Positions 45,443-54,289 of a stretch of 64,000 nt of DNA are shown in pieces. The notes under the pieces were generated by a model. That model worked only from the letters and a program-made list of their open reading frames with translations. It was not told the origin of the DNA and did no database searches. Within the stretch, counting starts at the first letter, position 1, and each line of letters starts with the position of its first letter. This stretch comes from Bradyrhizobiaceae bacterium PARB1. GTDB taxonomy: Bacteria > Pseudomonadota > Alphaproteobacteria > Rhizobiales > Xanthobacteraceae. The stretch lies in NCBI GenBank assembly GCA_002256345.1, contig NKIY01000009.1, positions 62,001 through 126,000 of the forward strand, written 5' to 3'. The translations under genes were made by a program, and so were the position numbers.

Positions 45443-46177
45443 ATGTCGTTCTGGAGCAGGCACCAAATCCTTGAGAAGAACTCGATCATCCTGATCGTGG
45501 GCATCATTCTCGTCATCGCCATCGGCGGTATCGTGGAGATCGCGCCTCTGTTCTATCTGAAGAGCACCATTGAGGCGGTGGAGGGCGTTCGTCCCTACAC
45601 CCCACTCGAACTCGCGGGCCGCAACGTCTATGTGCGCGAAGGTTGCTATCTCTGCCATTCGCAGATGGTGCGTCCGCTGCGCGACGAAGTGGAGCGTTAC
45701 GGCCATTACTCGCTCGCGGCTGAGAGCATGTACGACCATCCGTTTCAGTGGGGGTCAAAGCGGACCGGACCGGATCTCGCCCGCGTCGGTGGAAAGTATT
45801 CGGACGAGTGGCATGTCGCCCACTTGATCAAACCGCAGAATGTCGTGCCGCAGTCAGTGATGCCGGGCTACAAATTCCTGTCCGATACCCCGGTCGATCC
45901 GCAAAGCGTCGTCGGTCACCTGCGCACCAATCGTGCTGTGGGCGTCCCCTATACGGACGATCAGATTGCCAATGCCGTCGCCGATCTCAAGGCGCAGGCC
46001 GATCCTGACAACGGCGATGTCGATGCTCTGATCAAGCGTTATCCGAAGGCCGTGGCGCGCAATTTCGACGGCAAGCCCGGCATGCCGACGGAAATGGATG
46101 CGCTCGTCGCCTATCTGCAGATGCTCGGCACGCTCGTCGATTTCAAACTCTACAACGACAAGGCCAACCTGCGCTGA
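45443..46177 (+). CDS. ccoO: cbb3-type cytochrome c oxidase subunit II (membrane monoheme cytochrome c)
   Basis: A 244-aa subunit with an N-terminal TM anchor (residues about 15-36, [15 protein letters not shown]) and one heme-c site, CYLCH (Cys68-His72), followed by [14 protein letters not shown] and [14 protein letters not shown]. It passes electrons from CcoP to CcoN. It follows ccoN by 10 bp. Start chosen at ATG 45443; a longer frame overlaps ccoN. Confidence 0.97.
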   Translation: MSFWSRHQILEKNSIILIVGIILVIAIGGIVEIAPLFYLKSTIEAVEGVRPYTPLELAGRNVYVREGCYLCHSQMVRPLRDEVERYGHYSLAAESMYDHPFQWGSKRTGPDLARVGGKYSDEWHVAHLIKPQNVVPQSVMPGYKFLSDTPVDPQSVVGHLRTNRAVGVPYTDDQIANAVADLKAQADPDNGDVDALIKRYPKAVARNFDGKPGMPTEMDALVAYLQMLGTLVDFKLYNDKANLR

Positions 46178-46186
46178 GGACAGATC

Positions 46187-46351
46187 ATGCGTGCCATTCT
46201 GACCGTCGAGAATTTCGCCTCGAACATCGTCCTCACCATGTGGACCCCGCTGTTCGTCGCAATCTTCTTGGCCATCGTCACCTATGCGCTGTGGCCGCGT
46301 AACAAGGCCACGTTCGACGCAGCGGCGCAGATGCCGCTGCGAGAGGATTGA
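46187..46351 (+). CDS. ccoQ: cbb3 oxidase small subunit CcoQ
   Basis: A 54-aa single-TM protein (MRAILTVENFASNIVLTMWT, then the helix LFVAIFLAIVTYALW and the usual basic RNKATFDAAA tail). It starts 9 bp after ccoO and ends 7 bp before ccoP. CcoQ stabilises the complex under oxygen exposure. Position, length and the W-P-R-N-K motif make the call firm. Confidence 0.93.
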   Translation: MRAILTVENFASNIVLTMWTPLFVAIFLAIVTYALWPRNKATFDAAAQMPLRED

Positions 46352-46358
46352 TGCCATC

Positions 46359-47234
46359 ATGAGCAGTCATCACGAAGAACTCGACCACGCCACCGGCAAG
46401 ACCACGACCGGCCATTCCTGGGACGGCATCAAGGAGCTCAACACGCCGCTGCCGCGATGGTGGGTGTGGACCTTCTATCTCACCATCATCTGGTCGATCG
46501 GCTACTGGGTCGTCTATCCCTCATGGCCGCTGGTCTCGGGCTATGCGAAGGGCGTCATCGGCTATTCGTCGCGCGCGGATATCGGCGTTGAACTCGCCAA
46601 TCTCGACAAGATCCGCGGTGACAAGATGGCGGCGCTCAATCATGCGTCGCTTGAGCAAATCGAAAAAGATCCGGCCTTGCTCGCGCTGGCCCGTGCCAAG
46701 GGCAAGACCGTGTTCGGAGACAATTGCGCACCGTGTCATGGCACTGGCGCAGCCGGGTCTAAGGGGTTCCCAAACCTGAACGACGACGACTGGCTGTGGG
46801 GCGGCTCGCTCGAGCAGATCGAGAAGACGATCAAGTTCGGCGCGCGGTCCGGCAATGCCGAAGCACATGAGGGCGCCATGCTCGCCTTTGGCCGGGACGG
46901 CATTTTGAAGAAGCCGGAGATCGAGACAGTGGCGAACTATGTCCGCGCACTGGCGGGGCTGTCGACGGTGAAGGGCTACGATGCGGAAGCCGGTAAGAAG
47001 CTATTCGCCGAAAACTGCGCCTCCTGTCACGGCGATGCCGGCAAGGGTAATCAGGACATGGGTGCGCCGAACCTGACGGACGGCATATGGCTCTATGGCT
47101 CCGATGAAGCGACGCTCGTTCAGACCATCACCAATGGCCGCAATGCCGTGATGCCGGCCTGGGTTGGTCGTCTCGATCCCGCGACCATCAAGGCGCTCAC
47201 CGTCTATGTGCACACTCTGGGGGGTGGACAATAA
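46359..47234 (+). CDS. ccoP: cbb3-type cytochrome c oxidase subunit III (diheme cytochrome c)
   Basis: A 291-aa subunit with N-terminal membrane anchor (residues about 34-54, WWVWTFYLTIIWSIGYWVV region) and two c-heme sites, CAPCH (Cys123-His127) and CASCH (Cys220-His224), each followed by its axial Met region. It is the entry for electrons from soluble cytochrome c. Last gene of ccoNOQP, ending before a hairpin. Confidence 0.97.
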   Translation: MSSHHEELDHATGKTTTGHSWDGIKELNTPLPRWWVWTFYLTIIWSIGYWVVYPSWPLVSGYAKGVIGYSSRADIGVELANLDKIRGDKMAALNHASLEQIEKDPALLALARAKGKTVFGDNCAPCHGTGAAGSKGFPNLNDDDWLWGGSLEQIEKTIKFGARSGNAEAHEGAMLAFGRDGILKKPEIETVANYVRALAGLSTVKGYDAEAGKKLFAENCASCHGDAGKGNQDMGAPNLTDGIWLYGSDEATLVQTITNGRNAVMPAWVGRLDPATIKALTVYVHTLGGGQ

Positions 47235-47240
47235 GTCATA

Positions 47241-47268
47241 GGGGCGCCTGCCCCGTTTCGGGCGCCCC
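47241..47268 (+). terminator. Hairpin after ccoP, probable terminator or attenuator
   Basis: GGGGCGCC (47241-47248) pairs with GGCGCCCC (47261-47268) over 8 bp with a 12-base loop and only TTT after it. It adjoins the next FixK box, so it probably limits read-through from ccoNOQP into ccoG. Confidence 0.6.
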
Positions 47269-47269
47269 T

Positions 47270-47283
47270 TTGACCCACATCAA
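47270..47283 (+). promoter_or_regulatory. FixK/FNR box of the ccoGHS operon
   Basis: TTGACCCACATCAA matches the TTGAT-N4-ATCAA pattern with one change. It lies 52 bp before the preferred ccoG start, directly after the hairpin, giving ccoGHS its own low-oxygen promoter. Confidence 0.75.
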
Positions 47284-47335
47284 TTGAAACGGACCGCGGA
47301 GGTCTAGGGTCATTCCAAAGAAGCGAGTGACCACC

Positions 47336-48778
47336 ATGACCAAGCCCGTTCCCCCTTCGGAGTTCGACTACGGTCCCCTCTACGCGCCACAGAAGAAAGT
47401 TTACCCGCAGAAGGTTTCGGGCACCTTCCGGCGCATCAAATGGGGGCTGATGATTGTCTGCCTCAGTGTCTATTATTTCCTGCCCTTCATGCGTTGGTAC
47501 CGCGGGCCGGGCGCTCCGGATCAGGCTGTGCTGGTCGATCTCGCGGGCGGACGTTTCTATTTCTTCTTCATCGAGCTGTGGCCGCAGGAAGTTTATATCT
47601 TCACCGGTCTTCTGATCCTCGCCGCGCTCACGCTGTTCCTGATGAATGCCGTGGGAGGCCGCATGTGGTGCGGCTATCTCTGTCCGCAGACGGTGTGGAC
47701 CGATCTCTTCTTCGCCGTCGAACGCCTGATCGAGGGTGATCGTCGCGAGCGCATCAAGAAAGACGCCGTCAAGGGCATCACGCTCGAGCGCGTGATCGAA
47801 CTGACGCTCAAGCATTCCATCTGGCTGCTGATCGCCTGGTGGACCGGCGGCGCATGGGTCCTCTATTTCAACGACGCGCCGACCCTGGTGTGGGAGCTCG
47901 CCACCTTTCAGGCGCCGGCTCTCGCTTACATCTGGATCGCCATTCTCACGGCCACGACCTATCTGCTCGCCGGCTGGATGCGTGAGCAGGTCTGTCTCTA
48001 TATGTGCCCGTGGCCGCGCATTCAGGCCGCGCTGACAGACGAATGGGCACTTAACGTCACCTATCTCCGGGATCGCGGTGAGCAGCGCATGTCGCTAAAG
48101 AAGTCGGCGGAGGCGCGGGCGGCAGGCTTGCCGGCCGGCGACTGTGTCGATTGCCATCAATGCGTCAATGTCTGCCCGGTCGGCATCGACATCCGCAATG
48201 GACTGCAGATGGACTGCATCCAGTGCGGGCTGTGCATCGATGCTTGTGACAATGTGATGGAAAAGATCGGTCGGCCGACGCGCCTGATCGCCTATGACAC
48301 CGACATCAACATCGCGCGCCGTCAGGCCGGCAAGAACGAGCTCTACCGGATCGTCCGCCCGCGCACGATCGCCTATGCAGTGATGATCGCTCTGGTTGGC
48401 AGCACAATCCTCTATGCGCTCGCGAATCGTTCGATGCTCAATATCAACGTCCTGCACGATCGCAATCCGATTGCGGTGCGTCTCGCCGATGGATCGATCC
48501 GCAATGCCTATACGGTGCGCCTGCTCAACAAGCGAGACGATCGTGCGGTGGTGCTGGATGTCGAAGGCCTGCCCCGGGCGATCGTGCATGTGGTTGGCCA
48601 GGACACCGCCGCTTCCGGCCGGTCGCAGATCGTCGTCGGCCGCGATCGCACCACCGAACTGCGTGTGCTGGTAACGGCGCCGGCCGCTGCAGCCCGTTCG
48701 ATGCCGCTGACGATGCGGGTGACCGACGTGGCGAGCGGCGAGACTGCTACCGCCGTTGATAATTTCGTGATGCCGTAA
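47336..48778 (+). CDS. ccoG: CcoG/FixG cupric reductase, cbb3 oxidase accessory protein
   Basis: A 480-aa polyferredoxin-type membrane protein with about five TM helices. Two 4Fe-4S clusters are formed by CVDCHQCVNVCPVG and CIQCGLCIDACDNVM, and GRMWCGYLCPQTVWTD is the CcoG membrane motif. CcoG reduces Cu(II) to Cu(I) for insertion into CcoN. It starts at ATG 47336; GTG 47327 is an alternative. First gene of the assembly operon. Confidence 0.95.
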   Translation: MTKPVPPSEFDYGPLYAPQKKVYPQKVSGTFRRIKWGLMIVCLSVYYFLPFMRWYRGPGAPDQAVLVDLAGGRFYFFFIELWPQEVYIFTGLLILAALTLFLMNAVGGRMWCGYLCPQTVWTDLFFAVERLIEGDRRERIKKDAVKGITLERVIELTLKHSIWLLIAWWTGGAWVLYFNDAPTLVWELATFQAPALAYIWIAILTATTYLLAGWMREQVCLYMCPWPRIQAALTDEWALNVTYLRDRGEQRMSLKKSAEARAAGLPAGDCVDCHQCVNVCPVGIDIRNGLQMDCIQCGLCIDACDNVMEKIGRPTRLIAYDTDINIARRQAGKNELYRIVRPRTIAYAVMIALVGSTILYALANRSMLNINVLHDRNPIAVRLADGSIRNAYTVRLLNKRDDRAVVLDVEGLPRAIVHVVGQDTAASGRSQIVVGRDRTTELRVLVTAPAAAARSMPLTMRVTDVASGETATAVDNFVMP

Positions 48779-48789
48779 AGGAGATCGTC

Positions 48790-49299
48790 ATGAGTGACGT
48801 TGCCACCACGACTGCGCCCGGACGTCCGATTACAGGTCGCGTCGTCCTGATCTGTCTGATCGTCTTCTTCGGCTTGATCATCGGCATCAATGTCGTGATG
48901 ATGAAGCTGGCCATCGAGACGCTGCCCGGGACCGAGGTAGACAGTCCTTATGCTGCCAGTCTTGCTTACAGCAATGAGATCGAGGCCGCGCGGATGCAGG
49001 CGACACGCGGCTGGGTCGTGGCTGCCCATGTCGCGCGCGATGACGATGGTGGTGTCTCGGTTCGCATTGAAGCCCGGGATCGCGATGACCAGCCGCTGAC
49101 GGATGTCGCGTTCACCGGCCGGATGGAGCGTCCGGCGGATCGCCGCCTCGATCAACCCGTCGAATTGACCGCGATCGGCGGGGCCGTCTATCGCGGGCGT
49201 GTCACGGAGCTGCCGGCGGGGCAGTGGGATCTTGTGCTGGAAGGCGATCGCAATGGCGAGCGCGTCTTTCTGTCCCGCAATCGCGTCATCCTCAAATAG
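48790..49299 (+). CDS. ccoH: CcoH/FixH family cbb3 assembly protein
   Basis: A 169-aa protein with a single N-terminal TM helix (residues about 16-36, VLICLIVFFGLIIGINVVMM region), the FixH signature ATRGWVVAAHVARDDDG and a periplasmic beta-rich domain. CcoH binds CcoN and stabilises the maturing oxidase. It follows ccoG by 11 bp. The next gene is ccoS, only 8 bp away, so ccoI is missing here. Confidence 0.93.
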   Translation: MSDVATTTAPGRPITGRVVLICLIVFFGLIIGINVVMMKLAIETLPGTEVDSPYAASLAYSNEIEAARMQATRGWVVAAHVARDDDGGVSVRIEARDRDDQPLTDVAFTGRMERPADRRLDQPVELTAIGGAVYRGRVTELPAGQWDLVLEGDRNGERVFLSRNRVILK

Positions 49300-49307
49300 G
49301 TCGGGTG

Positions 49308-49478
49308 ATGCAATCGCTCATCTATCTCATCCCGCTGGCGCTGGCGCTTGGGGGGCTCGGCTTGTGGGGCTTTCTGTGGTCGCTCAGGTCTGGTCAGTAT
49401 GACGATCTCGAAGGCGCCGGCTGGCGCGCCATTCTCGATGACGATCAGCCCGGGAAATCCTCGAACGATTCCTGTTGA
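49308..49478 (+). CDS. ccoS: CcoS/FixS cbb3-type oxidase assembly protein
   Basis: A 56-aa single-TM protein beginning MQSLIYLIPLALALGGLGLW, with the family end SLRSGQYDDLEGAGWRAILDDD. CcoS is required for heme and Cu cofactor insertion into CcoN. It starts 8 bp after ccoH, co-transcribed. The start was set at ATG 49308, which the TM helix follows at once. In other rhizobia ccoI separates these genes. Confidence 0.92.
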   Translation: MQSLIYLIPLALALGGLGLWGFLWSLRSGQYDDLEGAGWRAILDDDQPGKSSNDSC

Positions 49479-49659
49479 GGTGAAGTCTGCGTGACCGAGG
49501 GAGACTTGGTCCGCGTGGCCAGGCTGTACCAACCCTGCGTGTGCGCTGCAGCAGTTCGTCATCCCGCGCATACTTCCAGGAATAGTTCTTGCAAACCTGG
49601 CTGTGTCGCATGACGCTTCCGTCGTGCGTGAGACTCGTTCAGGAAGAAGCGACCTTTTG

Positions 49660-51210
49660 ATGTATGATGTGATCGTTGTCGGTGGCGGCTCGGCGGGCGC
49701 GGCCATTGCCGCCCGTCTCACCGAAAATCCCTCAACACGTGTATTGCTGCTCGAAGCCGGCCTTGACTGGCGCGCTGCGGACGCGCCGTGGGAAGTCACC
49801 ACAGCCAATCCGATCCCGATCATTCACCAGCGTGAATTTCAGGAGAAGTGGCAATGGCCGGATCTGCATTCGCGCCGTGTGGCGGGGCAGGATCAGCGTT
49901 TCTACTGGCGCGGCAAAGGGCTCGGCGGCTCGTCCATGATGAATGGTCAGATCGCCATTCGCGGCGTCGCGGACGCGTTCGACGAATGGGCCGATCTCGG
50001 CTGCACCGGCTGGTCGGCGAAGGAGGTCATGCCGCTCTTCTCCGTGATCGAAGACGATCTCGATCTTGGTGACGAGCCCGGGCATGGCCGCGGCGGTCCG
50101 TTGCCGGTCTATCGCGCGCCACAGGAGACGTGGGGGCCGATCGACAAGGGCCTGCGCGATGCCGCGCTGGCGTCCGGCTACAAGTGGTGTGACGACGTCA
50201 ACGGCCCGGATGGCGAGGGCGTTGCCTGTTATCCCATCAACAGCCGCGATCTGCGCCGTATTTCAACCAATGAGGGTTATCTCGAGCCGGCGCGGGGCCG
50301 CGCCAATCTCGAAATTCGTGGCCACGCGCTGGTTGATCGCGTTATCATCACCGATGGCCGCGCCACTGGTGTCGTCGCCCATATCCAGGGGCAGGGCACG
50401 CAGGAGATTTCTGCGCGCGAGATCGTGCTCTGCGGCGGCGCGATCCATAGTCCGGCGATCTTGCTGCGCTCGGGGATTGGCCCTGCGGCCGATCTGCAAG
50501 CGATGGGCATTGCGGTCGAGCACGATCTGCCGGTGGGCCAGCATTTCTTCGACCATCCGCTGTTTCGCCCCTTGATCAAGATGCGCGAAGAGATAGCGCC
50601 GAAGGATCGCGATACCCGCCATACCAATTGTTGCGTCACCTATTCGTCTGGCCTCGACGATGGCCGCCGCGACATGATCCTCATAGCTTTCAATCATCGC
50701 GGCATCGGCAATCCCGGCGCCATCGGTGCCGGCCTCTATCGCGCTTATTCGCGCGGCACGTTGAAGCTGACGTCACGCGACGCGTCGATCGATCCAGTGG
50801 TCGAAGAGAATATGCTGGCCGATCCCCGCGATATGGCGCGTATGGTGGATGCGGTGAAGCGTCTCGCCGCGATCACTGCGCAGCCAGCGCTTACGGGCAT
50901 TTCCGAGTGGATCGGAATTTCCGAGGGTGGCCTTACCATGCAGCAATTGGCGGCGCTGCCAACGCCAGAGATTGAGGCCGTGCTACGCCGTGAGACCGGC
51001 GATATCCAGCATGCCGCCGGCACCTGCCGCATGACCGGCTTCGATCGCAACGATGGGGTCGTCAATCCCGATGGCACGGTAAAAGGCATCAAGGGCCTGC
51101 GTGTCGCAGATGCCTCGATCATGCCGGCCGATTGCCGCGCCAATACGCACTTCACCACGGTGGTGATCGGCGAAAACATCGCGCGCATGATGCGCGCAGA
51201 GACCAAGTGA
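49660..51210 (+). CDS. GMC-family FAD-dependent oxidoreductase
   Basis: A 516-aa flavoenzyme with the FAD-binding VIVVGGGSAGAAIAARL, the GMC signature RGKGLGGSSMMNGQIAIRG, HAAGTCRM and the C-terminal RVADASIMPADCRANTHFTT with the His/Asn active-site pair region. It oxidises an alcohol, perhaps a polyol or aryl alcohol. ATG 49660 was preferred (MYDVIVVGG) over 49603. It is 9 bp before the M20 peptidase gene, co-transcribed; substrate unknown. The 181 bp between ccoS and this gene holds nothing recognised. Confidence 0.92.
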   Translation: MYDVIVVGGGSAGAAIAARLTENPSTRVLLLEAGLDWRAADAPWEVTTANPIPIIHQREFQEKWQWPDLHSRRVAGQDQRFYWRGKGLGGSSMMNGQIAIRGVADAFDEWADLGCTGWSAKEVMPLFSVIEDDLDLGDEPGHGRGGPLPVYRAPQETWGPIDKGLRDAALASGYKWCDDVNGPDGEGVACYPINSRDLRRISTNEGYLEPARGRANLEIRGHALVDRVIITDGRATGVVAHIQGQGTQEISAREIVLCGGAIHSPAILLRSGIGPAADLQAMGIAVEHDLPVGQHFFDHPLFRPLIKMREEIAPKDRDTRHTNCCVTYSSGLDDGRRDMILIAFNHRGIGNPGAIGAGLYRAYSRGTLKLTSRDASIDPVVEENMLADPRDMARMVDAVKRLAAITAQPALTGISEWIGISEGGLTMQQLAALPTPEIEAVLRRETGDIQHAAGTCRMTGFDRNDGVVNPDGTVKGIKGLRVADASIMPADCRANTHFTTVVIGENIARMMRAETK

Positions 51211-51218
51211 AAGAGCCT

Positions 51219-52382
51219 ATGTCCTCAAATTCCGAAGCACTGATCGTCGAATGGCTGGCCTCACAGCGGCAATCAATGATCGATCTCCTGCGCGATGTCG
51301 TGGATATCGACTCCGGCTCCTATGACAAAGCTGGCGTCGATGCTGTCGGCGAGCGCTTCCAGCAGCATTTTGCCGAGCACGAGATCGAGACCTGGCGCGA
51401 ACCGCATGAGGTCTATGGCGACGCCGTGCATGCACTGGTGGACAAGCCAGGCAGCAACGAGAAGCCGATTTTGCTTCTAGGCCATCGCGATACCGTGTTT
51501 CCGAAAGGCGAGGCCACCAAGCGTCCGTTCACCATCAAGGACAACAAGGCCTATGGTCCCGGCGTCGCCGATATGAAAGCAGGCGTCGTCATCAATGTCT
51601 TCGTCGCCGCCGCACTGAAGAAATTCGACGCGGCGCCGCATCCCATCAAGGTGCTGATCACCGGCGACGAAGAAATCGCCTCCCGCGCATCGCGCCCGGT
51701 CATCGAGCGTGAAGGCCGCGCTGCCCGCGCCGTTTACAATTCGGAGCCGGGCCGTCCGTCGGGCAATATCGTCACCGGCCGCAAGGGCGGCGTCTTCATG
51801 CGCTTCGAAGTGTTCGGGAAAGCCGCGCATTCCGGCAACAATTTTGCGGTCGGTATCAGCGCGATCGGCGAACTCGCACACAAGGTGGTGCAGATCCATG
51901 CGCTGACAAACATGGAAAAGGGGATCACGCTGAATGTCGGCCTGATCTCCGGCGGCCAGTCGGTGAACACCACGGCGCCCTATGCGTCGGGCGAGATCGA
52001 CTTCCGCTATGTCGAGCCCGCCGATCGCGCCGTCATCATGACGGCGATCGAGACCATCATCACGACGTCCAGCGTTCCCGGTACCACGGCGAAGTTGCAT
52101 GTTGACGGCGAGTTCCTGCCGCTCGCCCAGGACGCGGCGGCCAAGGCGATGTTCTCGACCTACCAGGAAGCCGCTGCTGATTCCGGCCTGGCCAAGCTCA
52201 GCGGTGAATTCGCCGGTGGCTGTGCCGATTCCGGCTTCACCGCGAGCGTCGGCACGCCGACACTGTGTGGTCTGGGCCCCGTTGGCGGCAATGTTCATAC
52301 CGATCTCGAATGGCTCGACATAGACAGCATTGTTCCGCGCGCGCAGACGCTGGCACGCGCGATCCTGCGATCGCAGATCTGA
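51219..52382 (+). CDS. M20-family metallopeptidase (CPG2-like)
   Basis: A 387-aa di-zinc hydrolase: His-x-Asp in GHRDTVFPKGE, bridging Asp in GPGVADMKAG, catalytic EE in ITGDEEIAS, the metal Glu in NSEPGRPSG, and the final His in GNVHTDLEW. The full ligand set is present, so it should be active as an amidohydrolase or carboxypeptidase (glutamate carboxypeptidase-like). It follows the GMC gene by 8 bp. The natural substrate is not known. Confidence 0.93.
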   Translation: MSSNSEALIVEWLASQRQSMIDLLRDVVDIDSGSYDKAGVDAVGERFQQHFAEHEIETWREPHEVYGDAVHALVDKPGSNEKPILLLGHRDTVFPKGEATKRPFTIKDNKAYGPGVADMKAGVVINVFVAAALKKFDAAPHPIKVLITGDEEIASRASRPVIEREGRAARAVYNSEPGRPSGNIVTGRKGGVFMRFEVFGKAAHSGNNFAVGISAIGELAHKVVQIHALTNMEKGITLNVGLISGGQSVNTTAPYASGEIDFRYVEPADRAVIMTAIETIITTSSVPGTTAKLHVDGEFLPLAQDAAAKAMFSTYQEAAADSGLAKLSGEFAGGCADSGFTASVGTPTLCGLGPVGGNVHTDLEWLDIDSIVPRAQTLARAILRSQI

Positions 52383-52625
52383 GCGGATGTTGTGCGGTTA
52401 CCTCATCCAAGGGTTGCTTATTTCGGGAAATCAACCATCATAGCGCGTCGCTAGGCCGCGCGGCCTTGTCAAAAAAGCGTCACATTCGCTTTGCGCCTGG
52501 TTCGAACTGGGTTACCGTCCTCACCGCAAGGCTACCGCAGAAGTAGCCGGCACTTCTTTCACATTGGCCAAGGCGTCATCAGGAATCGGCGCCGGGCGAT
52601 ATTTGTAGATAACGATACCGGGGAA

Positions 52626-53777
52626 ATGACGCACATCGCGGCCGAGGCCTTGCTCCCGTCTTTCGATTCACGCGGCTGGATGCAGTGGCCGGCGAACGAG
52701 GATTATTCGCTTCAGTTCCTGCGCCTGTTGGGCGCCGCGCAGGATGGTGGGAGTACTGTCTCGGAATGCCTGCTCGCGGCGAGCGGCATCGATCCCGCAT
52801 GCGAGGAGAGCTGGTACGCGCAATGGAAAAAGGCCGCAGATCTCAACAAGTCGCGTGGCGATATCGCCCAGGCTCGCGGCCACATCCCAACCGCGCTAAG
52901 TAACTGGTTGCGTGCGGCGAATTACTATCGCACGGCCCAGGCCTTCATGGGCATCGACGACTCCCGCCAGGGGGCGGCGATCACTCAAATGATGACCTGC
53001 TCGCAGCTCTATCTGCAGAACTCGACGCCGGCAGGTGAGGTCGTCGAAATCGCCTGGGGCAACGATAGTACCCTGCAGGGCTATTTCCTGCCGCCGGCCG
53101 GGCGGGCTGGCCGCAAGGTGCCGGTGGTCGTCTGCGTTGGCGGCCCGGATCAGTACAAGGAAGAATATCTGTGCCGGATGCCACGCTACGCGCATGAGCG
53201 CGGCATGGCACTGCTGCTGATTGATCTCCCGGGCCAGGGCCACCGGCGCGGCTTCGGCGAAGGTTTTGGCCGTTATGACATCGAGACGGCAATCAGTGGC
53301 TGGATCGACTTTCTCCAGACGCGGCGCGAGGTCAATGCGCGCAAGATCGTGATTCTCGGTGACGGCCTTGGCGCTCCACTGGCTACCCGGGGCGCCAGCT
53401 TCGACCCACGGTTTGCTGCAGCCGTATGCGACGCGGGCATTTGGGACCTGCATGAGCGGGCCTTCCTCGCATCGCGCATCTATGGCGCGGAGCCAATCTC
53501 CGACGAATTCGGCGATGAGGTGGTCCGGCTTTGCGGCAGCAGCATCGCCACCCGGATCGAGTGCCCGATGCTGGTGCCGCTCGGCGAGCGAGACTGGCTC
53601 GATGCCGGCCATGTCCGGAAGTGCTGCGAAGCCCTCGCCGCGGGCGGGCATGATGTCGAGCTCAAGGTCTTCTCCGCCGCTGAAACGGCTGCCTCGCATG
53701 CCCAACGCGACAATCCGACCATCGCGAACGAGTTCATATTCGACTGGATTGCCGATCGTCTGGCCCGGGCGCGCTAG
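52626..53777 (+). CDS. FrsA-like alpha/beta-hydrolase fold protein without the Ser nucleophile
   Basis: A 383-aa protein: a helical N-terminal cap (residues about 1-140) and an alpha/beta-hydrolase domain with VVVCVGGPDQYKEEYL, LLLIDLPGQGHRRGFGE and a nucleophile elbow that reads GDGLG (245-249), where relatives such as 2,6-dihydroxypseudooxynicotine hydrolase and FrsA have GxSxG. A late Asp (GERDW) and His (ASHAQRDN) remain. ATG 52626 has GGGGA close by. It is convergent with a marR gene. A loss of hydrolase activity or a different chemistry is inference. Confidence 0.8.
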   Translation: MTHIAAEALLPSFDSRGWMQWPANEDYSLQFLRLLGAAQDGGSTVSECLLAASGIDPACEESWYAQWKKAADLNKSRGDIAQARGHIPTALSNWLRAANYYRTAQAFMGIDDSRQGAAITQMMTCSQLYLQNSTPAGEVVEIAWGNDSTLQGYFLPPAGRAGRKVPVVVCVGGPDQYKEEYLCRMPRYAHERGMALLLIDLPGQGHRRGFGEGFGRYDIETAISGWIDFLQTRREVNARKIVILGDGLGAPLATRGASFDPRFAAAVCDAGIWDLHERAFLASRIYGAEPISDEFGDEVVRLCGSSIATRIECPMLVPLGERDWLDAGHVRKCCEALAAGGHDVELKVFSAAETAASHAQRDNPTIANEFIFDWIADRLARAR

Positions 53778-54289
53778 CTTTCCACCGCCAGCATCACAGC
53801 TGCCTTCTGTAGGCGGGTCTTCAGCTTGTTGAGCTGTGACGTGATATCCAGCAGGGCCTCATGGTCGAAATCCGCCAGCACGAAGTCGCTCAGCGAATCG
53901 CGCCGCGAAGCGAGCATTGCGATCTTCTTGCTGGCCTTGTCCGACAGCGACATCAGGACCACGCGGGCGTCCTGGCGTGATGGAACCCGGCGCATGAAGC
54001 CGTTCTTCTCCAGCATCTTCGATTGGGTGGTGACGAAAGACGGGTCCACATGCAGCATCGCCGAGACATCCTTTACCGGCACGCCATTGCCGGTATCGAG
54101 GTCGCCGACAGCCATCAGGATCATCCATTGCGGGCCGCTGATGCCGAGCTCCTTGGCCCAGAAATGCCGAATCTCTTCCAGATGGACGTTGATCGACGCA
54201 ATGTCCCAGAGAAATTGTCGGACAACCTCCTGATTCCTGCCATTTTCGTCGCGATCTGCGGGCTTGTTTGTGTTCAAGGGGGAGGCCAT
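53774..54289 (-). CDS. MarR-family transcriptional regulator
   Basis: A 171-aa (from ATG 54289) winged-helix regulator with the MarR core: LGISGPQWMILMAV, VPVKDVSAMLHVDPSFVTTQSKMLEKNGFMRRV and the wing PSRQDARVVLMSLSDKA. In-frame starts at 54319 and 54325 are possible. The stop overlaps the convergent hydrolase gene. Likely ligand-responsive; the target may be its own gene or the GMC/M20 pair. Confidence 0.88.
   Translation of the reverse strand: MASPLNTNKPADRDENGRNQEVVRQFLWDIASINVHLEEIRHFWAKELGISGPQWMILMAVGDLDTGNGVPVKDVSAMLHVDPSFVTTQSKMLEKNGFMRRVPSRQDARVVLMSLSDKASKKIAMLASRRDSLSDFVLADFDHEALLDITSQLNKLKTRLQKAAVMLAVES

Noticed and set aside
49299-49308. A frameshifted or degraded ccoI between ccoH and ccoS
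   Set aside because: Only 8 bp lie between the two genes, so there is no room for a remnant of the ~750-aa ATPase.
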